From VXYL01 sp964348085 (lineage in GTDB: Bacteria > Pseudomonadota > Gammaproteobacteria > Pseudomonadales > Azotimanducaceae), in NCBI GenBank assembly GCA_964348085.1, contig CAYGBI010000013.1, positions 1 through 64,000 on the forward strand: DNA of 64,000 nucleotides, in the 5' to 3' direction. Below, in pieces: positions 52,264-60,127 of the stretch. Under the pieces are notes generated by a model. The model had not been told where the DNA came from, ran no database searches, and was given only the letters and a program-made list of their open reading frames with translations. Position numbers and translations under genes: made by a program. The first letter of the stretch is position 1; each line of letters begins with the position of its first letter.

Positions 52264-52998
52264 ATGAAACCTAGGGAAAAGCCGGCTCCTGCGGCGCCAA
52301 TCGGCTCGTCTTGCACTGCCCACTGGAGTTACCACGGCGACACGGGGCCGGCGCACTGGGGCACGCTCGACCCTGCCTACGCCGCCTGCATCGAGGGTGC
52401 CGCGCAGTCGCCGATCGACCTCGCCGATGCCGAGCCGCGGGAGCTGGCGAGCATCGACATCGCCTATGCCCGGGGGCCGATCAGCATCGTCAACAATGGC
52501 CACACGGTGCAAGCGCTGGTCGCTCCGGGCAGCGGTATCACGCTCGCTGGCAAGGCCTACGAACTCAAGCAGTTCCACTTTCACCACGGCAGCGAACATA
52601 CCGTGGCGGGACGGCGGTTGCCGATGGAGATGCATTTGGTGCATGAAGACCCAGACGGCGCCTTGGCGGTAATCGGCGTGTTCTTGGTGGAGGGCGATGC
52701 GAATGCCGCGCTCGCTCCCGTGTGGCGGCACATACCCACGGACCGGGGCCCGCCGACAGCGATTCCCGACACTGTGGACTTGGCGGCGCTGTTGCCCGGC
52801 CAACGCACCAGTTGGCGCTACACGGGTTCGCTCACCACCCCGCCCTGCACCGAGGGCGTGGAATGGTTGGTGATGACCGAGCCTGTGTCGATGTCTGCGG
52901 ACCAGATCGCGGCCTACGCGGCGCTGTTCCCGAACAGTTACCGGCCCGTGCAACCGCTAGGCGACCGCTCCCTCGCTTGGGACGCCGACGGGCGTTGA
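52264..52998 (+). CDS. Alpha-carbonic anhydrase
   Basis: This 244-residue zinc enzyme interconverts CO2 and bicarbonate. It has HWSYHGDTGPAHWGTL, QSPIDL, the zinc ligands in QFHFHHGSEHTV and EMHLVHE (His-x-His plus His), and SLTTPPCTEGVEW. A Cys pair for the conserved disulfide is present (AACIEG and PPCTEG). Bacterial alpha-class enzymes are normally exported, yet neither the start at 52264 nor a GTG at 52198 gives a signal peptide. The ribosome-binding site is weak, so the true N-terminus is uncertain. Confidence 0.88.
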   Translation: MKPREKPAPAAPIGSSCTAHWSYHGDTGPAHWGTLDPAYAACIEGAAQSPIDLADAEPRELASIDIAYARGPISIVNNGHTVQALVAPGSGITLAGKAYELKQFHFHHGSEHTVAGRRLPMEMHLVHEDPDGALAVIGVFLVEGDANAALAPVWRHIPTDRGPPTAIPDTVDLAALLPGQRTSWRYTGSLTTPPCTEGVEWLVMTEPVSMSADQIAAYAALFPNSYRPVQPLGDRSLAWDADGR

Positions 52999-53076
52999 CG
53001 CACCGCGGAACCCACGAGAACACGCTGGCCCGCATCGCGGCGCGTCGACGGATCGCTCTCCTGCGAAGGACGGAAC

Positions 53077-54423
53077 ATGCTGCTCACCCTCTCGACCACG
53101 TATCGCCCGGCAACGGACCTCGGTTTCCTGCTGCACAAGAATCCGGCGCGGCTTCAGTCCTTCGAATTGGCGTTTGGCAACGTCCACGTGTTCTACCCCG
53201 AAGCGTCGGCAGAGCGCTGTACCGCAGCACTCCTGCTCGATGTCGATCCCATCGCCCTCGTGCGCGGTCGGGGTTCGATGCTGACGGACTACGTCAACGA
53301 CCGACCTTACGTCGCATCGTCCTTCCTGAGCGTCGCCATCGCGCGGGTATTCGGCAGCGCCCTCGGCGGTCGGTCGACGGGGCGCCCGGATCTGGTGGCG
53401 CGGTCTCTGCCACTTGAAGCGGGAATAGCCGCTCTACCGTGTCGGGGCGGCGCCGACATCGTGCGCGGATTGTTCGAACCGCTGGACTACGCGGTCGACA
53501 TCGAACCCCAACGGACGTCGTCCGGTCACTACTGCAACCTGACCTTGTCGTGCCGCCGGCCCTTGGCGGAACTGCTCACCCATCTCTATGTGCTCGTTCC
53601 GGTCTTGGACAACCGCAAGCACTATTGGGTGGGCGACGCCGAGGTCGACAAGCTCATCGCTCGGGGGCAGGGCTGGCTGGAACGGCATCCGCTTCGCGAC
53701 CTGATCGTGCGGCGCTATCTCAAGCACCGGCGCAGCTTGGCGAGCGATGCGCTGGCGCGGTTGGACGACGACGTGTCGACGAACGACGACGATGCGCCGG
53801 TGGCAGAGACGGCCTCGGTTGCGTTGGCGGATGCCCGGTTGGCGGCGGTGACGCGGGTATTGCGGGAAAGCGGCGCGTCCCGGGTGCTCGACCTGGGTTG
53901 CGGCGAGGGCCGGTTGCTTGAACGGCTCTTGGCGGAGGGACAGTTCCGGGAGGTGGTCGGCGTGGACGTATCCGTGCGTGCGCTGGAGAGCGCCGCGCGC
54001 CGGCTGCGACTCGACCGGATGCCGGACCGCCAGCGCCGCCGCATCAAGCTCCGGCAGGGAACGATGACCTACCGCGACCGTCGCATGGCGGGTTTCGATG
54101 CGGTGACCGTGGTGGAAGCGCTTGAGCATCTGGAACCGGAACGGGTCGCGGCCCTTGAGCGGGCGTTGTTCGAGTTCGCGAGGCCGGCGACGATCGTGGT
54201 CACGACGCCGAACCGCGAATACAACGTCCGATTCGCCCAAGTGGGTGCCGGTGGTCTGCGGCATCCCGACCATCGGTTCGAGTGGACGCGCTCGGAGTTC
54301 GCGGCTTGGGCCAATACCGCGGCGTCAACGCACGGCTACACGGCTGACTTCGAGCCGGTGGGCGAGGTGGACGAAGCGCTTGGCGCGGCAACGCAAATGG
54401 GAATCTTCCGTCGATGCACATAG
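53077..54423 (+). CDS. hen1: 3'-terminal RNA ribose 2'-O-methyltransferase Hen1
   Basis: The 448-residue bacterial Hen1 has an N-terminal domain (about 1-230; NPARLQSFELAFGNVHVFYP, LPCRGGADIVRGLFEPLDY) and a C-terminal SAM domain. The latter has RVLDLGCGEGRLL (about 270-281), the metal site EALEHLEPER (347-356) and TPNREYN plus LRHPDHRFEW supplying His. It methylates the 3' end of broken RNA before sealing by Pnkp, so a repaired tRNA resists re-cleavage by ribotoxins. AAGGA precedes the ATG, and its end overlaps pnkp by 10 bp. Confidence 0.95.
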   Translation: MLLTLSTTYRPATDLGFLLHKNPARLQSFELAFGNVHVFYPEASAERCTAALLLDVDPIALVRGRGSMLTDYVNDRPYVASSFLSVAIARVFGSALGGRSTGRPDLVARSLPLEAGIAALPCRGGADIVRGLFEPLDYAVDIEPQRTSSGHYCNLTLSCRRPLAELLTHLYVLVPVLDNRKHYWVGDAEVDKLIARGQGWLERHPLRDLIVRRYLKHRRSLASDALARLDDDVSTNDDDAPVAETASVALADARLAAVTRVLRESGASRVLDLGCGEGRLLERLLAEGQFREVVGVDVSVRALESAARRLRLDRMPDRQRRRIKLRQGTMTYRDRRMAGFDAVTVVEALEHLEPERVAALERALFEFARPATIVVTTPNREYNVRFAQVGAGGLRHPDHRFEWTRSEFAAWANTAASTHGYTADFEPVGEVDEALGAATQMGIFRRCT

Positions 54424-56960
54424 CGATCCCCGAGTACGCCTTGGTGGTGCTGGTCGGCGCGTCCGGCTCGGGCAAGTCGACTTTCGCGCAACGGCACTTC
54501 GCGGCAACGGAAGTGATTTCCTCCGACGCCTGCCGGGGGATGGTCGGCGATGATCCGACGGACCAGTCGGTCACCAAGGAAGCCTTCGAGGTGCTCGAGT
54601 TCATCGCCCGCATGCGTCTTGCCCTGCGTCGTCTCACCGTCATCGATGCGACCAACGTGCGCCCCGAGGACCGCGCCGTGCTGGTGCGCATGGCCCGGGA
54701 CTACCACGCCTTTGCGGTCGCCATCGTGTTCGACCTGCCGGAGCGCGTTTGCCAAGACCGCAACGCCCAACGGCCGGACCGCGATTTCGGTCCTCATGTC
54801 GTGCGCGGTCATGTGCGGGCGCTGCGCCGGTCCTTGCGGCGGCTCGGGCGCGAGGGCTTCCGCTACCGGTTCCAGTTCCGTTCCGAAGAGGCGGTCAATG
54901 CGGCGGTTGTCGAACGCCAGCGGCTGTGGACGGATCGGCGCGACGAGAGCGGGCCGTTCGACATCATCGGCGACGTGCATGGCTGCTTCGACGAACTGCA
55001 AACCCTGCTGACGCGACTCGGCTATCGCGTCGAAAGACGTGGCGATGGTTTCAACGTCTCTCACGGCGAGTCCCGAAGACTCGTCTTCCTCGGCGACTTG
55101 GTGGACCGTGGCCCGGGGGTCGTGGACTGCCTGCGTCTCGCGATGGACGCGGCGGACCAGGGCGTCGCGATCTGCGTACCCGGCAATCACGAGACGAAGC
55201 TGCTCCGCCACCTGCGCGGTCGAAAGGTGACCGTGAGCCACGGCCTCGACGAAACGTTGACCCAGTTGGCGGCGATGCCGCCGGCGTTTCACGAGCGCGT
55301 CGCCAAGTTCATCGACGGCTTGGTCAGCCATTACGTCTTTGATGCCGGCAAGTTGGCTGTCGCCCACGCCGGCATGAAGGACGAGATGTTGAACCGGTCA
55401 TCCGGTGCGGTACGGGAGTTTGCACTTTACGGCGAGACGACCGGCGAGACCGACGAGTTTGGCCTGCCGGTGCGCTACGACTGGGCGAGCGAATATCGCG
55501 GAACCGCTGCTGTCGTCTACGGCCACACGCCGGTCGCCGAGGCCGAGTGGATCAACGGGACGATCTGCATCGACACGGGCTGCGTCTTCGGCGGGCGGCT
55601 GACCGCCTTGCGCTACCCGGAACGGGAATTGGTTTCCGTACCAGCGGCGAAGATTTACTACCCGGCCGTCGGCCGACCCTTGGCACCGGCGGTCGATACT
55701 CCCAAGGGGCGGGGAGAAGTTCTCGACATTGACGACGTGCTTGGCAAGCGCATCGTCAACACGCGTTTCGCCCCTAGCATCACCGTGCGCGAGGAAAACG
55801 CCGTCGCGGCCTTGGAGGCGATGAGCCGGTTCGCCGTCGATCCGAGGTGGCTGGTTTACCTGCCGCCCACGATGTCGCCCTGTGCGACCAGCGAGGCCGG
55901 CGAGTTGCTGGAGCAACCAGCGTCCGCATTCGACTACTACCGCGCCACCGGCGTGGACAAGGTGGTCTGCCAAGAGAAACACATGGGTTCTAGGGCGGTG
56001 GTGATTGTTTGCCGGGACGAGGAGGTCGCCCGCGCCCGATTCGGCGTTGAAGACCACACCGCGGGCATCATTTATACGCGCACGGGTCGGCGGTTCTTTG
56101 TTGGCGATCAGCTTGGATTCGAGGAGCAAGTCTTGGACCGGGTGCGTCGGGCGATCGGTGAAAGGGATCTTTGGGATCGTTTCTCGACGAACTGGCTGTG
56201 TCTCGATTGCGAACTGATGCCTTGGTCGGCAAAGGCCGCCGAGCTGATCCGATCCCAGTACGAGAGTGTCGCCGATGCCGCCGGCCTCGGGCTCGGTCAG
56301 GCGGTGGCCGCGCTTGAGCGCGCCGAGGAACGCGGGGCAGGCAGCCCCGAGTTGCTGCAACGTTTCCGCCGCAAAGTCGATATGGCGAAGAGCTTTGCCG
56401 AGGCCGTTGGCCGCCACAGCCAGACCGTGGACACGGTGGACGACTTGCGCCTCGCACCGTTTCACCTGCTCGCCACCGAAGGCGCAGTACACGACGACAA
56501 GGACCACGGCTGGCACATGGCGCAACTGGCGGAGTTGTGCGAAGGCGACGCGCTGCTGACCGCCACCGATCACCGGGTCGTCGACCTCGGCGACGACGTG
56601 GCCTGCACGCAAGCCACCGGCTGGTGGGAGGCGCTCACCGCCAACGGCGGCGAGGGAATAGTGGTCAAACCTTGGAACTTCGTGGCTCGTCGCGGCAACG
56701 GTCTGGTGCAACCGGCGGTGAAGTGCCGTGGTCGCGAGTATCTGCGCATCGTCTACGGCCCGGAGTACACCGCCGAGGAGCACCTTGGCCGCTTGCGCCA
56801 GCGAAGTTTGGGCACCAAGCGGGCCATGGCGAGACGGGAGTTCGCGCTGGGACTCGAGGCATTGCACCGCTTCGTCGAGCGTGAACCGTTGCGCCGGGTA
56901 CACGAATGCGTATTTGCGGTGCTGGCCATGGAGTCGGAGCCGGTGGACCCGCGGCTGTAG
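54414..56960 (+). CDS. pnkp: Polynucleotide kinase-phosphatase (RNA repair) Pnkp
   Basis: This 848-residue three-domain enzyme starts with a 5' kinase (P-loop VGASGSGKST, about 14-23). The central 2',3'-phosphatase is a metallophosphoesterase (about 180-400) with IIGDVHGC, FLGDLVDRGPG, GNHE, VAHAGM and VYGHTPV. The C-terminal ligase-like adenylyltransferase has QEKHMGSRAV, with nucleophile Lys near 522. It heals and, with Hen1, seals cleaved RNA. The length agrees with known Pnkp. Overlap with hen1 shows co-translation. Confidence 0.95.
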   Translation: MHIAIPEYALVVLVGASGSGKSTFAQRHFAATEVISSDACRGMVGDDPTDQSVTKEAFEVLEFIARMRLALRRLTVIDATNVRPEDRAVLVRMARDYHAFAVAIVFDLPERVCQDRNAQRPDRDFGPHVVRGHVRALRRSLRRLGREGFRYRFQFRSEEAVNAAVVERQRLWTDRRDESGPFDIIGDVHGCFDELQTLLTRLGYRVERRGDGFNVSHGESRRLVFLGDLVDRGPGVVDCLRLAMDAADQGVAICVPGNHETKLLRHLRGRKVTVSHGLDETLTQLAAMPPAFHERVAKFIDGLVSHYVFDAGKLAVAHAGMKDEMLNRSSGAVREFALYGETTGETDEFGLPVRYDWASEYRGTAAVVYGHTPVAEAEWINGTICIDTGCVFGGRLTALRYPERELVSVPAAKIYYPAVGRPLAPAVDTPKGRGEVLDIDDVLGKRIVNTRFAPSITVREENAVAALEAMSRFAVDPRWLVYLPPTMSPCATSEAGELLEQPASAFDYYRATGVDKVVCQEKHMGSRAVVIVCRDEEVARARFGVEDHTAGIIYTRTGRRFFVGDQLGFEEQVLDRVRRAIGERDLWDRFSTNWLCLDCELMPWSAKAAELIRSQYESVADAAGLGLGQAVAALERAEERGAGSPELLQRFRRKVDMAKSFAEAVGRHSQTVDTVDDLRLAPFHLLATEGAVHDDKDHGWHMAQLAELCEGDALLTATDHRVVDLGDDVACTQATGWWEALTANGGEGIVVKPWNFVARRGNGLVQPAVKCRGREYLRIVYGPEYTAEEHLGRLRQRSLGTKRAMARREFALGLEALHRFVEREPLRRVHECVFAVLAMESEPVDPRL

Positions 56961-57031
56961 CGGCCAGTAGTTCCACGCCGACGGGTTGAAGCTAGAACCG
57001 CGAACTCCGTGACTTGACGCCACGGTTGCCC

Positions 57032-57128
57032 TACAATCCGGCGCATGTTCGGGGCGGTGCCCCGCAGCTAATCAACTCCTTGCTTCACGCCGTTCACGGG
57101 CGGAGGCGAAAACCGAAAGGAGACCTGC
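57032..57128 (+). promoter_or_regulatory. Leader of the rpsF operon with candidate S6:S18 site
   Basis: A -10-like TACAAT (57032-57037) is followed by a leader of about 90 nt. The leader has a GGGGCGGTGCCCC hairpin and a second stem around CGCCGTTCACGGGCG, then the strong site AAAGGAGA. In many bacteria the S6:S18 complex binds a CCG-containing structure in this leader to repress the operon. The CCG here is in a suitable place, but folding was done only by eye. Confidence 0.3.
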
Positions 57129-57569
57129 ATGAGACACTACGAAGTCGTGTTCATGGTGCATCCTGATCAGAGCGATCAGGTGCCCGGCATGGTGGAACGC
57201 TACGGCGCGTTGATCGAGCGCGGCGAGGGCACGGTTCATCGCACCGAGGATTGGGGCCGACGACAACTGGCCTATCCGGTCTCGAAGATCCACAAGGCCC
57301 ACTATGTGCTGATGAACATCGAAGTAAACCGCGAGACCTTGGAAGAACTCGAAAGCGCGTTTCGCTTCAACGACGCCGTGTTGCGCAACCTCATCATCGG
57401 TCGTCGCGAGCCGGAAACCGGAATGTCCAAGATCTACGAAGAGGAGCTCCGCGAGCAGGAGAAAGACCGCGAGCGGGAGCGCCGGCGCGAGGAAGAGGCC
57501 AAAGCGCGGATGGCGAGGCGGCAGCGGGAGACCGAAGCTGCTCCGCAGCCTGCGCTGGTCGAGGACTAG
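57129..57569 (+). CDS. rpsF: 30S ribosomal protein S6
   Basis: This 146-residue S6 has the ferredoxin-like core HYEVVFMVHPDQSDQVPGMV, GRRQLAYPVSKIHKAHYVLM and AFRFNDAVLRNLI. It carries a highly charged C-terminal tail (about 105-140) longer than the E. coli core. It is the first gene of rpsF-rpsR-rplI and its protein heterodimerises with S18. Confidence 0.97.
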   Translation: MRHYEVVFMVHPDQSDQVPGMVERYGALIERGEGTVHRTEDWGRRQLAYPVSKIHKAHYVLMNIEVNRETLEELESAFRFNDAVLRNLIIGRREPETGMSKIYEEELREQEKDRERERRREEEAKARMARRQRETEAAPQPALVED

Positions 57570-57607
57570 GCGTTCGGGTTCGGCACGGCTTATTTGAGAG
57601 GAACGAC

Positions 57608-57835
57608 ATGGCACGCAGATTCGGCCGCAAACGCTACTGCCGGTTTACGGCGGAGGGCATAAAGGAGATCGACTACAAGGATCTCGACCTGCTCAAGCAG
57701 TACATCACGGAGACGGGCAAGATCGTGCCCAGTCGCATCACCGGCACGAGCGCCAAGTATCAGCGGCAGTTGGCCACCGCCGTCAAACGAGCGCGGTATC
57801 TGGCCTTGCTGCCCTATACCGATCAGCACAAGTAG
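57608..57835 (+). CDS. rpsR: 30S ribosomal protein S18
   Basis: The 75-residue S18 is complete: RRFGRKRYCRFTAEGI, IDYKDLDLLKQYITETGKI, VPSRITGTSAKYQRQL and AVKRARYLALLPYTDQH. AGAGGAACGAC provides the ribosome-binding site. No priB lies between rpsF and rpsR, unlike E. coli. Confidence 0.97.
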   Translation: MARRFGRKRYCRFTAEGIKEIDYKDLDLLKQYITETGKIVPSRITGTSAKYQRQLATAVKRARYLALLPYTDQHK

Positions 57836-57846
57836 GTGGGTGACCC

Positions 57847-58293
57847 GTGAACATCATCTTGTTGGAGCGCATTAGCAATCTCGGCGATCTAGGCGAAGAA
57901 GTGGCTGTGAAGAACGGCTACGCCCGCAACTATCTCATTCCAACCGGCAAGGCGGTGCGTTCCACCCGCGACAACCGCCAAGCGTTCGAGAACCGTCGCG
58001 CGGAACTGCAAAAAGCCGCCATGGCGAAGTTGACGGACGCCAGCGAGCGAGCCGCCGCGCTTGCCGATCGGCGAGTCGTCGTCGTCGCCCGCGCCAGCGA
58101 CGAAGGCAGGCTTTACGGCTCGGTGGGAACCGCGGAGATCGCCACCGCCCTTACCGAGAACGTGTTGCCCGTCGCCAAGAGCGAAGTACGCATGCCCGAA
58201 GGCGCCATTCGCACGGTCGGCGAATACGAAGTGGACGTCCACCTCTACGCCGACATCAACCAAACGGTGACCGTGGAAGTGGTGGCGGAGTAG
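57847..58293 (+). CDS. rplI: 50S ribosomal protein L9
   Basis: This 148-residue L9 has the N-terminal domain with MNIILLERISNLGDLGEEVA and VKNGYARNYLIP, a central helix and a C-terminal domain ending in EVDVHLYADINQTVTVEVVA. It starts at GTG 57847, 11 bp after rpsR. The gene usually found next, dnaB, is absent; a methyltransferase gene starts 26 bp downstream. Confidence 0.97.
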   Translation: MNIILLERISNLGDLGEEVAVKNGYARNYLIPTGKAVRSTRDNRQAFENRRAELQKAAMAKLTDASERAAALADRRVVVVARASDEGRLYGSVGTAEIATALTENVLPVAKSEVRMPEGAIRTVGEYEVDVHLYADINQTVTVEVVAE

Positions 58294-58319
58294 GGCTGCG
58301 GCGGCGCCTTAACGATTGA

Positions 58320-59240
58320 ATGGTTGTCGGACGGACACTCCCGCATCCGCTCCCCTACCAAGGAAGCAAACGCAAGCTCGCTCCGGCAATAGCGCAATAT
58401 CTGCCGGCGGATATCGACACCTTCTACGAACCGTTCGCCGGCTCGGCGGCGATGACGATATACGCTGCCCACCGCCGTCTCGCATCGCGTTTTGTGATTG
58501 CGGACAGTCTCGAACCCATGATTGCGCTGCTTCGCGCCATCGTGGAAGAACCGGAAGCCACCGCACGGAGCTACGGGAAGTTATGGGCTGGGCAGCAAGA
58601 CGGGGACGCGGACTACTACGATCGCATCCGAGCCCGCTACAACGAAGCCGGCCACCACATTGACTTGCTGTACATAATCTGCCGTTGCGTGAAGAACTCC
58701 GTGCGCTTCAACAGATCGGGTCGCTTCACGCAGTCTGTTGATCGACGCCGCTTGGGCATGAAGCCGGACAAGATGCGGTCGGCCGTTCTGGGCATGTCGT
58801 TCATTCTCCGTGGTCGTGCGGAGTTCCGCGTCGGAGATTGGCTTGAAACGACCGCGGATGCGCGCTCGGGCGACTTCCTCTACTTGGACCCGCCTTACCT
58901 CGGCACGTCCACCGGCCGCGACAGGAGATACTATCAGCAGGTCACGCGGGATGAACTGGTGACTGGCCTCAAGAGCCTGCGCCAGCGCGAAATCCCGTTC
59001 GCTCTGTCCTACGATGGCGCCACCGGGGGCCGAGCGTATGGGCCGTCGTTGCCGGAAGCCCTCGGCCTCACCCGTCTTCTGCTCAATGCGGGAACGTCGT
59101 CTCAAGCGACTCTTAATGGCCGCAGGGAACAGACGGTTGAGAGCTTGTATCTGACGCCCGGGTTGGCTTCGAGTACCGTTCGCGCCAGCGTGCCGAAGAA
59201 CGCGCAGATCAGCCTAGCGCTTGAGCAAGCAGTTTCTTGA
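58320..59240 (+). CDS. Dam-like adenine-specific DNA methyltransferase
   Basis: This 306-residue D12-class N6-adenine methyltransferase has LPYQGSKRKLAPAIAQ, the SAM motif TFYEPFAGSAAM (about 40-51) and the catalytic motif YLDPPYLG. The region between, with CRCVKNSVRFNRSGRF, fits the Dam target-recognition domain. It converges on an HNH endonuclease gene and overlaps its 3' end by 32 bp, an arrangement typical of type II restriction-modification. The recognition site cannot be read from the sequence. No strong ribosome-binding site precedes ATG 58320. Confidence 0.9.
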   Translation: MVVGRTLPHPLPYQGSKRKLAPAIAQYLPADIDTFYEPFAGSAAMTIYAAHRRLASRFVIADSLEPMIALLRAIVEEPEATARSYGKLWAGQQDGDADYYDRIRARYNEAGHHIDLLYIICRCVKNSVRFNRSGRFTQSVDRRRLGMKPDKMRSAVLGMSFILRGRAEFRVGDWLETTADARSGDFLYLDPPYLGTSTGRDRRYYQQVTRDELVTGLKSLRQREIPFALSYDGATGGRAYGPSLPEALGLTRLLLNAGTSSQATLNGRREQTVESLYLTPGLASSTVRASVPKNAQISLALEQAVS

Positions 59241-59941
59241 TCAACGCTGCGACCGTCCTGTCTTCCTCTTCCGCCTGACTGCGGATTCGCTCAAACACCT
59301 CGACCTCCTCCGATCCCCGCCACTCGATGTCGATGCGGCGAATCTGCTCGCCCGCAATGTGCGTGTAGTGCTCTGGGAACGCCCAAAAGCAGGACCGACA
59401 GATGGCTTCGCTCCGTCCTTCCCGCCAGTTCGAGCAGTGCTCGCACGACCAAGATTTGGCTCGCTGGCTGGAAGCGTTTAAGAGCATGTAGGCGTCAGGT
59501 TGATCTTCGTGATGTACCGATTCCCCTGCGATCTCGTACGGCACGCGATGGTCTATCTGCAGGTGGCGCGGCTCGTAGCGCTCGCCGGTGAGCGCGTCGC
59601 GGGAGCCGTAGCGCTCAATGAGCTCATCACGGAAACGTTTAGAGAAAGCCGAGCGGCCGGCTATGCGCCCGTGGATGATTTGGTCAGGGCTGGCGAAGCG
59701 ATAGGCGGCGATCCTGCGGCCCGTCTTTTTCGCTTGGCACTCGAAAAGTCTCGATGGGGATGCCGCTCTCTCTGACATCCCGAATGGCTCTTGGCGGATG
59801 ATCGTAGCCATAGAGCGATTGCAATTCTTCGGTCGTAACCGACCCGTGCTCAATGAGATGGTCGATTACCGTGCGGGGCCGCTTCGCAGTCACCTTCTCG
59901 CACAACGCTAGGACGCGTGGGTCGATGTCTTGCTTGGACAC
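59209..59941 (-). pseudogene. HNH restriction endonuclease broken by a frameshift
   Basis: Two minus-strand frames join into one protein. The first (from GTG 59941) has a winged-helix-like segment, TVIDHLIEHGSVTTEELQSL, and continues to IPIETFRVPSEK. The second continues with TGRRIAAYRFASPDQIIHGR, then LTGERYEPRHLQIDHRVPY (HNH core) and two Cys pairs, CEHCSNW and CRSCFWAFPEHY, for zinc. The switch occurs at a run of five A (59726-59730 on the other strand); one base too many accounts for it. It could be a real inactivation of the nuclease paired with the Dam-like enzyme, phase variation at the homopolymer, or a sequence error. Confidence 0.75.
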
Positions 59942-60127
59942 GGCGAGCGGCAGGAGAGAACGACGCTAATGAGCCTAGACCAAGCGCGAGCTCCGTGGCA
60001 AACCGTGTGCGGTATTGGGAGAACGACGCTGGTATCCGTTCGAGCCGCCGACGACATCCCAAAGGCGGCGCCCGCAAATATACGGTTTCGGTATGCTCTC
60101 GCGGTCATTGGACTGCCCTAGGTACCC

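Noticed and set aside
55398..57023. 541-residue minus-strand open frame opposite pnkp
   Set aside because: It is the antisense shadow of a well-supported three-domain gene; GC-rich codon use keeps antisense frames open. No motif is recognised.
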